The translations under genes and the position numbers were made by a program. From contig OX375876.1 of assembly GCA_947359465.1 (NCBI GenBank), positions 62,316,998-62,380,997 on the forward strand: a DNA stretch of 64,000 nt, given 5' to 3'. The first letter of the stretch is position 1. The number at the start of each line of letters is the position of its first letter. A model generated the notes under the pieces. The model had not been told where the DNA came from. It did not search any database and worked only from the letters and a program-made list of their open reading frames with translations. Positions 42,401-57,400 of the stretch are shown here, one piece after another. Source of the DNA: Metellina segmentata. Lineage: Eukaryota > Arthropoda > Arachnida > Araneae > Tetragnathidae.

Positions 42401-45400
42401 AGGTCAATGCATCAATAGATTGATGACAAGTAAATTAATGTCTGAAACTGAAGATGAGTTATACTTTTAATGGACTTGTTCAAATCTTCATGAATTGTTG
42501 CCATACGTGGAAACGAATATGTTTAACTCACATGATAAAGCACGACAAATTTACAATTTATATGCGAGAAAAACTGCAAAATAGATTGTTTCAAAAATTT
42601 TATGTTTCCGAAAGACAAATGGAAGTTTTGTGTTGAGTTCTCGAGGATAATTTGATGGATGATACTTATATGGAAAGAGTAGCTTTTACATCGTATTGGA
42701 CTGCTTTACTTCACGAAGTTACCTAGTGCAAAAAATCTCATACCTCTTTTAAAACGCGAATGTTCTGCATGTTCTTTGGAAGAGTTTCGAGTACCAATGG
42801 GTCTACTATTGAAACTCATACGTTCTCGGTTTTCCAAAAAGTATCCAGTGCGATTTGTATCCATGAAGAGGAATTCTCAACAAAACACCTTGCAGCTATC
42901 AAACACAACTGTGAAAAACATCGCTGCAAAAGCGGTCAGTACTCTCAGTTCGATTTTTCCTGCAATTGTTGTCCGATACGGTAATTTTTATGACTCCAAC
43001 ACATAAAGCACCGTTATTTCTTTCTTACAACGTCATCTAGATCAAAAAGTATCGCTGTCACGTAAAATTAAATGGCAATAACTATAATGCGTGGAATTGT
43101 CTCTGATATGTTAGTAAATTGATACAATGATATGAAATATCTGTGGATTCGATCCTCTGAAAAGAAAGAGGTAAATTACAATCATTCGGGCATATAGTTA
43201 TAAATGTGGTCAACGTATTGTCACTGGTCTCTGACATCTGAATCCAAGACATTTTTATCGGACTACAGCATTCTTTTGTTATATGATTCGACTGGCGCAC
43301 AGACCAGCCGATGAGCATCAATCCTGTTTTGTGTTACAGTTAAATACTTTTTCGCGATAAAACTTAGGATCGCCCTTGTCATTCGTATGAAATATGTACA
43401 AGTCACCGATGGTTTGGATTGTTACCTAGATCTACACTATTCCATGCTCCTTGGTAACATCTCTAACTTTTCACTTGAAGTTTTGTATAATTTATTCCCC
43501 TTCTGAAACTATCCAAATGATGTCGTTAAGACGTGGTAAAATTTCTCGTTCGTAATTGCATTCCTACGTGTCGCGGTTGTTCTAATTTGTCTGGAGCACT
43601 ATTTTGGCTTATATTAATTTAAGTGCTACAAGTAAACTCCTGGACTTATAATGACGCAGCGTGACCGCTTCCAGACTCCGTCATGTAACTCAAAATCCAA
43701 TTCAGTCCGAACAATTTGAAAATTTTATTTGCTTTGCACTGAATGTCTAGTTATGCAAACTACATCACACACACACACACAAGATGTGACGTTCAGTTCA
43801 ATCTGTTACGTCTCATTTAGGGTTTATAATCTCCAGAAGCAATGTTCGTCCTCAGATTTGGTTCAATTTAAGAGACAAATTTAATAAATAATTAAATGTG
43901 ACGGATGATACAATTTGCTTTGGATTGAAGGTCGAAAGGAAGGACATTTAGTTCGCTATTTGTAATCTCATAAATGGCAATTTTTAATATAAGGGCTTGG
44001 AAATTGAATCATTTATTGGATAAAGTTCTATTAATAAAAATTTCCATTTACTGTAATGAAAATTGAAGCGAGTAGTTCCTTAATGACATTACGATCCCAG
44101 TGGAGTGGTTCAGATTATGAGTATCTAAATGAAGTATGCATACCAAATGATATTTGACTGTCAACGTAAATAAACTATTCAAAGCCAGTGCGAGTTTCGA
44201 AACACAATTGTTATCCATCCTCTAGGACGAACTATACTGGACGTTAACTGTAGAGGTAATGTGGGCTGTTTCTTGTTTAGTTGTGAAAGCTTTTATTTTG
44301 ATTACCTTATTTGTCGTGACTTGTGAGAGGAAGTAAATTAAATTTATCTTTTCAATGAATGTATCGGATGTTTTCTGAATGAATATTATTACACGCTAAA
44401 TTTTTAATTTATATTCTAGTTTTTCTAAATAAGAAAATTTTTCAGTTTTATTTTACTAACTCGATTCAAAAATAAAACTTAAGGGAAAACGCTTTGTTTA
44501 ACACATTTTTAATAACCCAAATTAGCGAAAATTCAGAAGGGGTAGGGAAGAAGATGTTACAATCCTTTTCTTTGAACATCAGCTAATGGACAATAGTAAA
44601 AATAGGTTTCTATTATTTTATCTGCATTCTCTACAACCCTATCGGGACTCTGCTTTGTTTTGTCTAATCTCGGCTTCGCCCGAGATTTTTCAGACAAAAC
44701 AAATCCTGCCTTTGCTTCCTCAGCAGTTTCTATGTGTCAATGAGCGGTTTTTCTAGCTTTGTCCGCTCGACGTGTTGGTATTATTTTTCACTTCTAATTG
44801 CTCGGGGTCGTAGCAGCTTTTGAAGTTTTGTGTTGATTGGTATTTTCACGCGTAATGTTCAAAATTAAAATTTACTTCTATGGCCAAAGTGAAACGACCT
44901 ATCGAGCTGGAAATAGTTTCTTTGATCTTAAAATTCCAAATAGAATAAGCTGTGTAAATTTCGTGACACCAGACTTGAGTTCGAGAATCTTCGCTGCTTC
45001 AAACCAACCAAATCACGCCTCTGTTTCCTCAATAGTTTCGTTGAGTCGACGAACAGCTTTTTGAGCTTTGTCCGCTTCACGTTCTTGTGTTCTTTTCTCT
45101 TCCGAATGGTTGGCTAGTGACAGCTTTTGACGTTTTGTGTTTACTGTTCTCTTCCTATGTTATGTGCAAAAATTGTATTTTACTTCTATGTTTCTAAGGA
45201 AGCGAACGACGTAGCGAGCTGAAAATAGTTGCCGAGAAATTTCAGCTAGAATACTCGTGTAAGCTGTGCAAATTTCCTACCGCCAGACTCAAATTTCATA
45301 ACTCTCGGCGGGCTATTGACGACGGTTTGGGATCAAACCCGAAGGGGAAAGATACGAGGACAAAACCATATAATTTTGAACCACGGTCAGGTGACGAGGA

Positions 45401-48400
45401 CAACACCACATAAGTTTGAACCTCGGTGACAAGGTTGAAAATGAGACACCTGAGCTGTCACCACACTCTCCAAACATCCACGCCAAGCCAACATAAGACC
45501 CGACAGCTTTAGCGTACACTAGCCTCCTTTGTTCACGACGGTCTTTAGTTGGATTCGAACTCGTAACCCTCGGGTTGCAAATCCGTTACTCTTCCAACCG
45601 GACAACCGCAACCCTCCTTTTGGGATAAAAAAAAACTTGTAAATTTTTTTTTAATTTTAATCAGATATAGATTCCTTCAAAGTGTATTGCTGTTTCTGTA
45701 AATAAATACAGTAAAACTATTGATTTTACGGGAAATTCCCAGACCTCCTTTAACGCTATTAGAAAACTCAGAGGAGTAATCGTGGCTTAATTCCTAACGA
45801 GGTACCATAAACTTAGGAATTATTAATGGAAAAGGAGCCATTAACACCAAAGCCTATCCCGAATGATGACCCTCAGGACTTATATCCAGCACTGTGCCAC
45901 TCCATGTTGCAATAACGTGGGCTATCCTTCCCACTATTCCCTACTGCATTCTCATAACGTTAAATACTATCACTTGCAGATGAGTGAAACGGCTTGAGAG
46001 TGACCCTTGGGGTTTTGATAAGGAAAGGAGCTTCCGAGAACACTTGGGGACTGTAATTACTAATTTCGCTCGCTCTGTTCGGTCATCAGCACATCCAAAT
46101 AATCATTTCGGAAAAGGATGCTCCTTCTTTGTATCTTGCGAAAGGATGAGGAGTTTGGACGCCCACCGAGACAGTGATTTATTCGAAGAAAACTTCAGAA
46201 AATGAGCTAACGTAACGTAGCTCTTGACAAATTGTTTCTAATATCTCTTTCCTTCCGTTGAGATATGGGTCTCATTAGCTTTACACTTCTCCACTGGAGT
46301 CGGCAGATTAACGCTGCCAGTGTGAAGTTCGGTGATCATAACACGGGCCATTTGTTTCATGGATTGCTTAATTAGAGCTGAGATTTGACAGATTTCAGTT
46401 GTGTTTGGTGTGCAATGCATTTTCTAATCTGGGGAATTATTTTTTTCTCTCACTATCAGACTGGGATAAATAAATTTAAAAAAAATCTGAATACTGATCA
46501 ATTGTTTCACTTCATTCTTAATGTGTTTCATGTGTTGATGGAGTCATCTCGTGCAGTATGTGAGTCACTATGTTTATATATTCCAACTTGTTTAGTTTCT
46601 GGAAAGGTTCCTTTTATTAAACTCTGGATCTTCGTCTAATTAACCCACACATCAAAAAATGACCGTAGAACGAAAAACAAATTCCTATTGGCATAAGGAA
46701 AAAACTAATTCAAGGAATTGTTACATCCTGTTTATGCGATGTCACACAAGTAAATATACGAGCAAAGGTAAAGTAATGGTAATTTTTAGTTAACGTCGTA
46801 CTAGAGCAACACAACGGGCTATTAACGACGGTCCGGGATCAGTCCCTTAAGGGAAAGATCGGAGGACAACACCTCGTAATTTTGAACCACGGTCTACGGG
46901 CGAAGGTAATAGCAATTAATATACGTCGAACTGAACAACACAACGGTCCGGGATCTATCCCTAAGTGAAAGTTCCGAGGACAACGCCGCGTAATTTCGAA
47001 CTACGATCAGATGACGCGATCAACAGCTGAGCGGGGGCACCCCAATCTACAAACTTCCTCACCATGCCAATGAGAGGCCATTTGAAGGCACGACAGATTG
47101 AAGGTGCACCAGCCCCGGTGTACAGGACGGTCTTTGGTTCGATTCGAACTCCCAATCCAAGTTTCCGTTGCCCTTCCAATTGGGCTATCTCAGCCTTACC
47201 TGTTCGGGACAACAAAATCTATTTATTTTTATCAAAAATGTGATACTCCAGCGCTATCTCGGTTTTTATGTTAATTGTAATATTTGAACTCTTAGGGGGA
47301 AACAAGTATTTTCGCTTGAATAATTTTATTAAATACAAATCTTTACATCTCCAAACTCTTCATTTTAGAACGTTTCGGGAAAATCATTGATATAAAGTTT
47401 TTCCTTTTTAGAATAAATGAAGTTTTTTTTAAATGCATTCTAAACAATTTCCTCTCAACAAGTTTAACAGGAAAAAATATGCAGAAAAGAGCGAGTTTCG
47501 TGAGCTGTTAAACAAACACAAATTTAAAAGGAAACATCTTTTGTTTTTTCAGAAGAGTTCAATGTATTTTAAAGCTATCTTAACCTTATCACCATTAGTT
47601 TTTTATTTCCGATGAGTTGAAGATGGGTTATCGAACGGTAAATCTAAGTCTGCGTCATTGAACTCGGAGGAATCAGTAAATACAAACGAAAACACTTCCC
47701 TTCAAGTTAGTTTCTTTCCTCCCAAGAACTCGGGATGTTTATAAAAAGGATGCCAACGATAGTGAAAGCGAATTTTTATACTTATCAGTCCCACCATATT
47801 TCTATCTGGATCCTAGCTTGTTACTTGTTAGGTAATATATGTGATTTTGATACATCACATTTCTTAAAAGGACAAAAACGGGCATGATATACTTTAGAGC
47901 GATCGATGCTGAGAGAAACTAAATTAATTTTTTTTAATTCAAGGATATAAATAAAAGGGCCGTAAAAATATTTTTCACTCAAAGTTCCAAGTGGTTTCGA
48001 CCAGTTATCTCTTCCATTAAGATATGACCAATTTTGCTTTTGACGTGATATCGTCATCAAGGTATTGACGATTTGTTACGATGACGAGATCAATATCTGG
48101 TCAGTTTTCTTCCAATGACGAGATATCTCGTTCATGCAGGTGTGGTCAGTTTTTCTAATGACGAGATACCTCGTCGAGACAACCACTAGGACCGTTGTGA
48201 TGCCAAATTAAAACTTAAACACAAAAGGGAATGTCTAGCCTTTTAAAATATTACTAAATCAGTATAACATTTTTTGAAATAAAAATTTTATCCAGTCTCA
48301 ACTTAATTCAGTTTAGGAACACTAATTTTTAAGTTTTAGTGATTTTTGTTTAAGTTTAAGTGAGACTTTTGAACTCCTAATTTCGGAAATAAAGGAACGT

Positions 48401-51400
48401 CGAGATCTCTCTCCTTCCAAAATTAAAATTCATGGGGGAACAAGTATAAAAGCAAGAGCGATGTAACCAAATTCGCGTATAACGAAAGCTTACTGTATTT
48501 CAATATTTTTTCGGTTCATGAAATTTTTAAGGTCTCAATTTTTAGCAACTACTTGTGAAACAAGCTTAAAAAGGATTCAAGAAATACACATTGTATGACT
48601 TCTAATACAATGTATATTGAAAGGATCGAATAAAAAGATTATCGATATTGATTTTTGAAAAAATGAAAAATGTTCCTTCTATGTATGTACAAATGTATGA
48701 AAATCATGTCAATCAAAAACAGTTGAGCAAATTCCGGAGTTGAAGAACTAATTCGCCATTCCACTTAAGGTAACAAAAATTTAATTATCATTTTATAAAT
48801 ATACGTATATCTCAAAGGTATTATATTCTACTCCGCGAAGATGGATATACATTACCCTACAATAATGGACCGGACGCCAGCGGATTTGCATAAAATCCGA
48901 CTATTTGTTTGGGGTGTTTCAGTGGTATGTCTTGGGACCTTTGCATATTGTTCCTGGTCAATTGAACGCCCACGTCTCCATGAACATTTTGGACAATCAG
49001 GTTCTTCCTACGCTCTGGCAATTTTATGGAATGGACGAATGTTAGTTACTTCCAGGACGATAACGCTCTATGTCATGTCGCAGCCTCTTTCAAGCAGTGG
49101 TATCAAGATGAGCGTCTTCCCTGGCCTGCTCAGAGTCCCGACCTAAACCACATAGAACATATGTGGGACGAATTAGAGCGACGCTTACGGGCCAGGGAAT
49201 CACGTCCGATATCTACAGTTGAGCAGGCGAAATTCTTGCAGCAGGAATTGACTCAAATACCCATAGCTGTGTATCAAAACCTTCTTGAAAGAATGCCTAG
49301 TAGGGTGGCTAGTGTAATTGCAGCACGTAGGGGAACATCCCTTTATTAAAGCATGTATTATTTCCCTTATACAATCACAGCTTACTGTCCGGTCCGTTAT
49401 TGTAGGGTAGTGTATGTATTAAAAAAAATTTGTAGTGCGAAATGTATTTTTTGTGTATAATTTGCGCCTTCAGCAGCATATAATCTGTTATCTACTTTTA
49501 TGGAAGATGGTTGCTATATACATGCCAACTCATCCCGATTTCAGAGGACGCGGTAGGGTAGTACGGTTGGAAGAGTAGCGGATTAACAGAGGGTTGCGAG
49601 TTCAAATCCAACCAAAAGACCCTCGTGTACAAAAGGGGCTGGTTTACGTTAAATCTGTCGGAGTTTGAAATGTGTGCGCTCGTGTTGTCTTGTTGTGGAA
49701 GTTTGGAGAGTGGTGTGCCAGCTCAGGTGTTGTTCTCTTCATCTGACCGTGGTTTAAAATTATGTGCTGTTGTCCTCTGATCTTTCCTTTGGACTAGATC
49801 CCGGACCGTCGCCAATAGCCCGTTGTGTTTCTGCAGAGCAAACTATAATTAAAATACCTGCTAACCATCCGGATTTTACGGAAGACATGTGTTTTCTCTG
49901 TCTTCCGGATGGATAAAGTATCTTCTGGACTTTTCTTTTCCAGTGTAAGAAGAAATATCTTTATGAACGTTCCGGCTGGAATTATATGCACTATTGATCT
50001 TAGTAGTAAAAGATTCTCTACTTGAGTTCTCTATTTCGTTCATTCTCCTCCAAAATTTTATTTTTTAAGCATTGCATTCTGGAACAACAACAATGGATGT
50101 AGAGCAATATTGGCGACGGTCTGTAATCTGTCCTGAAGGGAAATATCCGAGATCTAAACCTCGTAAATTTGAACCACAGTCAGATGACGAGTTCAACACA
50201 TGAGCTGGCACCCCACTCTCCAAACTTAGTACGCCAATGATCAGAAGAATTTCGTTTGTTTTCAAAAAACCAAAAGACTCCCTTTGCAATCTTTAAAATC
50301 TTGCCATCAAAATCCACGAACGACATTGTAACAAGGAGTTTTCTTGACTGACTAGATATTCAGCTGTCGATAAAATATCAAACTATACCCTTTTATATGC
50401 GCAAAGTTCATTAGTAAAGCAACTTCAAATCTCGACTTTCCCAGTTGTAAATGTTAAATGTGAAAATGTACCACACATATGAAGTATATGTATTAGAAGT
50501 ACACATATTTGGTCCTTTCCTCGATACTAATATTAGCAGACCATTTTCGCGTCCTTAAAAGAAGGTAGAAGCAGTTGAAAGTTCGTAGAGTCTCAAGAGC
50601 TGATTTTATATGCACGGCCCTAAGTCAGCGCATTTTCCTATTATTTTCCTTCTCAAGAGTACTTCTATTGTGACGTCAAACAACTGTCTTAGTTGATGCG
50701 GTGGCTCCTCTTCAGGAAGGAAGCTAAAAATATTAATGCAGCTATTTTTTATAAATAATTTTCTTCTCGGAGGTCTTAAAGAAATCGTGAACGCGGCGTA
50801 AATTAGAGAAAAAAAGTTTCTTGCAATTTCAGGAAGACGGACTTAAATGTGTTATGGGTGCGTTACTGTTGTTTCCCTAAAATCATTACACTATTGTCTT
50901 CAACGTAGCGATGTGTACACACAATTGTTCACGTATCTTGGAAGTATTTCCGTTTTGAATCTTCTTAGAAAGAAATAAAGTTCTCCCATATTTGTGTAAT
51001 GAAAATACGAATTTTACGTACACAGTGCAATAGTTGCACAAATAAGAGCTCGTGTTAATATATTTATTTAATACGTGCTGTGATTTCTGACGCTTTTGAC
51101 GGGTGGGTCTTAATAGATGACTTATTTTATCCGCCCTGATTCAAAAAGCTGTCCTCAGAATTTCAATCTTTAAGATATTGAATGCATAGATTGTATATTC
51201 TCTTACTTAAGAGAGAGCACCACTTTCAAATTGGTGAAATTTCTTGTATGTTACTATTAATTGCAAGTCCAATTTGTCTCCGCATCAAATCCTTTCATTC
51301 CCTTTGGTAAAATTGATCAATTGGTAAAAAATAAATTTTATACGCTTTTTGTACTGACGCGCAAACTATGATATTGTGAAAGTGTGATAAACAAAAGACA

Positions 51401-54400
51401 CCGATATTTTTCTGGGAAATAATTGAGGATTTTAGTAAAATCACTGAAAAGTCTCTCATTTGTTTTCGAATATTTGAGAAACGAAAAAGAAACAAAACTC
51501 TAAAAACGAAGTGTATAATTTTATTTAAAAAAATTAAGTTTAAAATTATTTAACTTTATTATTAATGGCTTTTAGCTTTGTATTTGACTGAATTATGAAT
51601 AGTTTTTGGCCCGGATGCACCTTAAAGTATTATCAGTATCATTATCACAAGTTATAGCACACCTCAGTGGTAATGAAATGGGAGGTAGCTTGGCAAAGGA
51701 GGATATATCCGTTATTTGCAATCGAATACTTCGCTTACAGTTTTCGAAATTTTTGCGGGAAAGAATCTTCAGAAGAATGTCTCTTGCAAAATTCCTCGAA
51801 TCATAGTGTTAAAGGGCTGTGGTTTATGTCTCATAAAACCGGCAAAATACATCAGTAGTGATAAATGAGCTAAAAAGTAGTTTTGATTTGAGCAGGTTGT
51901 CCATATAACACTGAATTCATTTATACAATTAATTGAATTAAAATTTCAATGCTGTGGTAGGATTTGTCCTACATCTCCATTGTCTTCCGCTTTACTCTGA
52001 GGCTGTACACACTTTTCAATTTTCATGCTCTCAATGTGATCTGATTCAAATATATCCCTCCTACTGAATGCTTGTAAGCGTTCCTCGAATTGGATTTCTA
52101 TTGCGCCTGCAACTGCTACTAACGTATTTGTAGGCGTTAATCTGTCTTATGTATTACATTTTAACACGATTTAACTATTATATTTGTGAATGTATTTTTA
52201 ATTATTCACAAGCAAACTGTAACCATAATATGGAATGTGAGGAAAAATTAACTGGAAATTTAGAGTAATTAAAACCTGATTGTTAAAGAAGTGTTGATCC
52301 GTGTTCTTCGTAGATTTGTATCGTCCTTATTTTTTTACAAATATATAACTTTCTCGTTCTTTGCTATGTGCACTACCGAAAAGCTTATTTACAATTGTTT
52401 AATGCAATCTAACTGATACCCTGATCACCCGAAAATTGATTAGACAGTAGGTATTTAATTAATGTCGCACTGGAGCAGCACAACGGGATATTGGCTACGA
52501 TCCGTGATCGATCCCCAAGGGGAAAGATCCGAGGACAACACCTGAGCAAGCACCCCACCTCCCCAAACTTCCACACCACGCCAACGAAGGCCACGATAGA
52601 TTTACATGTACACGATTATCTTTGGTTGGACTTAGTTTCGAACTCTCAACCCTCTGGTTGCTAATCCGTTACTCTTCCAAGTGTTCAACCGCGGCCCCAA
52701 AAGTGACTAGAGGGTGTCTTCATCTCCGAGGTAAATTAGGAGCCGACTCGGATTACCATCCGACATTAAATGGTGGCAACTGTGGAACGTATGCAATACT
52801 CCGTTAAAATGGTGGCAATGTGGGATGCCAATCTCCGATAATTCAATATCCCGACTTAAAATAACAACAGCAATGAGATACCACCACTCCGACACTTCTG
52901 TCGTCTTGTTTTGAGACATTTTATCTTATAAAAACAGACACAGACGATTTTATTTGCTGCAGATCAGGAATTTCTAACTTAATATCCGATTTTATTTACT
53001 TGCATAAATTTGTGAATCATCGCTTGCTTCGTTTCTACGAACTGAGTCATCAATGCCTCATTCATGAACTGAGACCTAATTACTTTATAAATGTACCCTC
53101 CGTCCCTTGCTCTTGAACTTGCATTGCCGCTGGTTTTCTCGAGAACTAACTCTTCCGGGTATACCGCAATACATGAAAATTAGAGTATATTACTTTCGGC
53201 ACCTCCCACCGTTTCTGATTCCATTCATTTCCGTGTTGGTTTAACGGCTTTTCGACAGCTTGTGTTTTTGCATATATTTGTTTTCAACTAGTTATAACAT
53301 ATAAATATCTTATCAGTTATCACTTCGAGGCTGTGGTTGTTCCAGTTGCTTAACAATAGTGTGAAATGACGTTTTTAGAAGATGAGCAATTTTTAATCTA
53401 AAAATTACGAATTATGTAGAAATGTTTAGTTGAGTAACTCAGCGTTGGTTGTCTATATTTTTGCATCATTATTTATTTTTAATATGGTCATTGAAGTTGC
53501 GATAACTAAAATAAACGAATGCTCTACAAACTAATGTCTGAAATAGATGTGATTGGAGTTGAAAATTTCTTGTAGCTGATGAACATGCGACACTCTCTTA
53601 ATACTCACAAACACTTTATTAGACGATTTTGCAAAACAATATGGGCAAAACAATATTTAAGCGTTTACAGAAGTATTTAAATTCCCGGAACCTGGGCGCT
53701 GTGTCTCCCCACACTAGTTACCTTCCTATTTACTAAAGTCAACTTTAATCAAAGATAGGTTACTTTGACTGCCATCTGATTAAGAAGTGAAACTAGTAAA
53801 TGCTGCAGAGGCAAATGTGCTGTGATGTAAGGTATTAATCCGGTGTAAAATTTTACGCAGATTTCAAATACGTTGAAGATGTATTCAATTTAAAAATTAT
53901 TTATTTAAAGAAAATCACATTTTTAGGTAACAATTTAAAGCAAAATTTTCCGCAGATTTCAAATCCGTTGAAATTTTTAATCTGTCTTTAGCGATTCCGA
54001 TTTTACGAAAAAAAACTAAACAATCCCAGTCAATATGATTTTTATTTCTTGCTCTCATTGGCGGAAATAGAATGGGACAGGAAATGTAATCTGTTTCTTT
54101 TTTTTAACGCGAAGGGCAGAAGATGCAATCTGTTTTTTTTTTCCTTTTTAAAGAGAAAGTTCCCGTGACGTCACAATCTCGTGAAAATAAAAAAATGTCA
54201 CACGGGGGTAGAAAAGTCCATTTTCGGGGGTTTCTTCTTTTCTCCGGAAGAAACGCGTTTGAAGAACCAGATAGAGAATAAAACTATTATATTCATTTAA
54301 AAATCTTCTAGATTGAATTTTAAAATTCGCCGCGACCCAAAAATTTTTATAAAATTCGGACTACCTGTGTGCCAAATCTCATTGCTGTAAGTGCCATAGA

Positions 54401-57400
54401 TCGTCAGGATTTTGCTGCCGCGAAACAGACAGACAAACAAACAAACACTTCCTTTTTGTAATATTAGAGATTCTGTTTTCTTCGTCCTCTCAAAGAATAC
54501 AAAACGAAATTGTATTCATGAAATAATTTTTGTAAATTGTGAATGTAATTTTTGTAATGAGTATTGTAAAGTACAATAAATTGTTAATTATTATTAAGGT
54601 AATAATCGACCACGCAGAGCATCTGCACGGAAGGGTCTATTGCTTAGCATATTTCATCTTTCTGTTTAATACGTTGATTTTGATTTGTTGGGCTAACAAC
54701 GTGTCAAATAAATAGACTATACACAGAAAGTTTTACTGACATACAATAGAGAAATACACCCCAGTGAGGAATCTAATCTGCGTCGCCTACAACTTGCAGG
54801 TAATTAGCAGTGGGCATACCCACTAAGCCACAGCGACTTTGTATTTAGTTTTTTAAAAAAAGCGATCACTTTTGACACTTCTGTAATTTTGTTTTAATAC
54901 ATTAATAAAACTTCAATAAACCAAGTTTTCAAAATTAATTGTAAATTACGAAAATTTTTCGAGGGGTTTTTAAATTGTGAAACAATTTTCTCATTTGGAG
55001 TAAAAATACTGTCATTAAAATGATGAAATCAATTAGATTTGTAGCTGTAAATCTTATGGGAAATGCCAAACCATCAAGCTCGTAAGTCAATGACCCCAAG
55101 TAAAGCTGCAGTACTGAGTCATCAAATATTCGCAAACATTTTCTGGAAGACTTTAGTCACCGCGTGCTCAATAGACTCTGAATGCCGCTATATTGTTCGT
55201 AATGATAAGCAAGAGTTGTTCATAACTTTCTCAGAGAAAAATCGTGCTTTTTCCTCCCCCTCTGGAGTTTCTCAAAACGCGATATAAGTAGGTTCGGAGG
55301 GGAAAAAAATGTTTCGGCATTATTATTTATTGATCGAATTAAAAAAGATTTCTAAGGAAGAGCTTGAGCTTCAAACGGGACTTGTTGTTTTTCCACGTAC
55401 GGTTCCCATCTATTTTTTAAGTATTATTTCAGTTTTTCCGTAGGTTCTGAATGTTTTGATATCGTAGCTCTCGTGATCACTACTTGCTTATTACAGCTAA
55501 AGGTCTCTATTTCATGCCATCGTGACCCTTGTTGCTTATCATCAATATAACAACAATAGGTGTGATCTAATTTCCAACTAAATAGAGCCGCTACCATGAA
55601 TTTTGTTTGAAAATCTCAATATTTCTTTTCAATTTATGAATATTTGTGACTAAAGAGTTTTACAGCTGTTATACCACCCAGTTTTCCATGTACTATACAC
55701 CAGGCCTCGAAATATATTTTTTAATACAGGTGCACAAGGTGCACCTAAGTTTTTAAATTAGGTGCACAGGTGCGCCTAGCGGGAAAAAATTAGGTGCACA
55801 ATTTTATTTTCACGTGCACCTGTGCACCCGGTTATTTCGAGCCCTGCTATACACAAAACAGAAAAGTTTCCCAAAGGTAGAGTGCTGTACATATTTTTGT
55901 ATCATAATTTTATGTTAACATTTCATCAGAATGATTTTACGACCCCATGTATGTATCATCAGAAACTGAAATAGTTTTTGTTAAATCTAATACGAAATGA
56001 ATGTAGTAAGAATTTTTGCCTATAAACGAATATAGTAAGAATATTGCTGCAAATGGATATTTTAAATTATAATTCTTTCACGCAGGTTGGCATATTTTTA
56101 ATAATTTCAAAACAATAAGTTATCTCCAACACAGAGGGTTTATTTATTTTATCTGCTATATAACTGTATTTGTGCATGAATTTTTTGGATAATATATATT
56201 TTTTGTTCTCTGTAAAAAAATTTTAAGTAGAGGAATGATAATTAAATCAATAAAGTTATTGTATCCATGACATGAATAATATGAAATTTGTGAATAAACA
56301 TTCTACACTTTTACATCTAAGTAGCTATATCTCTTCAATGTTTTTTCATCTCTTGGGGCTCACTAAATTAAACGCTTGAAAAATGACCATTTTGAAATGT
56401 TTCTTAGTAATAGTTACCTATGTGCCATGCATCATGCAAAAAGTCTACACGTTCTTTTGTAACACTACTTATATATTGGTTGCAAAATTCTTCTTCTGTA
56501 TTGTCTTGAATGTTTCTGTTCACCACTTGCTTTCATATGCATCCCAGAAGAACATACGACAACAACAACATATTGGTTGCAATACCAAAAGTTATTATTT
56601 TTTCATGTGGTCAGTTTTTTTTCTTACCCTGGTTTACCACAAGTTCGACCTGTATACGTACCTATCAGCTTATCTGAATTCAGCACTTTTATTTTAATAT
56701 TTGCAATTGATCAAGAAAGCAGATTAGCTCAAAGTTTATAACGTATAAAAATTTCTGCAATTTCGATGTTTGCTAAACGGGCTCAGTGTAAATATCTGTG
56801 TGCTCCACTTACAAATGCTGCTTTCACGTTCATCGACCTTTTGCTGTGAAGCAACAGATCTTTGTGCGTACGACAGTGACCCGTCTCATTTAACCCACTG
56901 GGTAACCTGATCGGTCTTTTCATCTCTCCTTGCCGTATCATCATGGCCTTGAAAGTATCTCATTAGTGGTTTTAAAACACTGATCGCGCTGTAAAAAGTA
57001 TCCCGGCGGTTGATTTAATATGAAAAAAAGTGATTTACAAGCCACAGGCGCTGACAGATTTCGCCATTTAAAAAGGTGGTCAAGCGAGTTCTATTTAAAT
57101 AGACCGCCGACTCAGGAATAAAGTAGGAAAGCCTCCTTAAATTCCATTCGATATCTCGTGAAGTTAACAAATCACTCGAAATTTTTTTTATCTTTTGCTA
57201 TCTAAATATCGGTGGCGGTAGTGTTTTGTGGTGGAACGTGCTTCTTGCACGCGTGTGCATTCCACGCGTGACATCTCTTGGCTTGATTCTCGAACGTGAT
57301 TTCAGCACTTCGCCAACAAAGATAAAAAAGAGAATTCCGATTTGATTTATATGGCAGTTAATTGGTCAGCGCCAATTAGATTAAACGCTTAAAGACGGCA

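Noticed and set aside
49558..49620. Functional tRNA gene
   Set aside because: The tRNA-like head has a B box but no full cloverleaf and is attached to the SINE body; the same applies to 54,780-54,837 and 39,800-39,880.
56383..56697. Hydrophobic 104-codon frame as a membrane protein
   Set aside because: T-rich DNA gives Phe/Leu/Ile-rich peptides by chance; no start context or homology.
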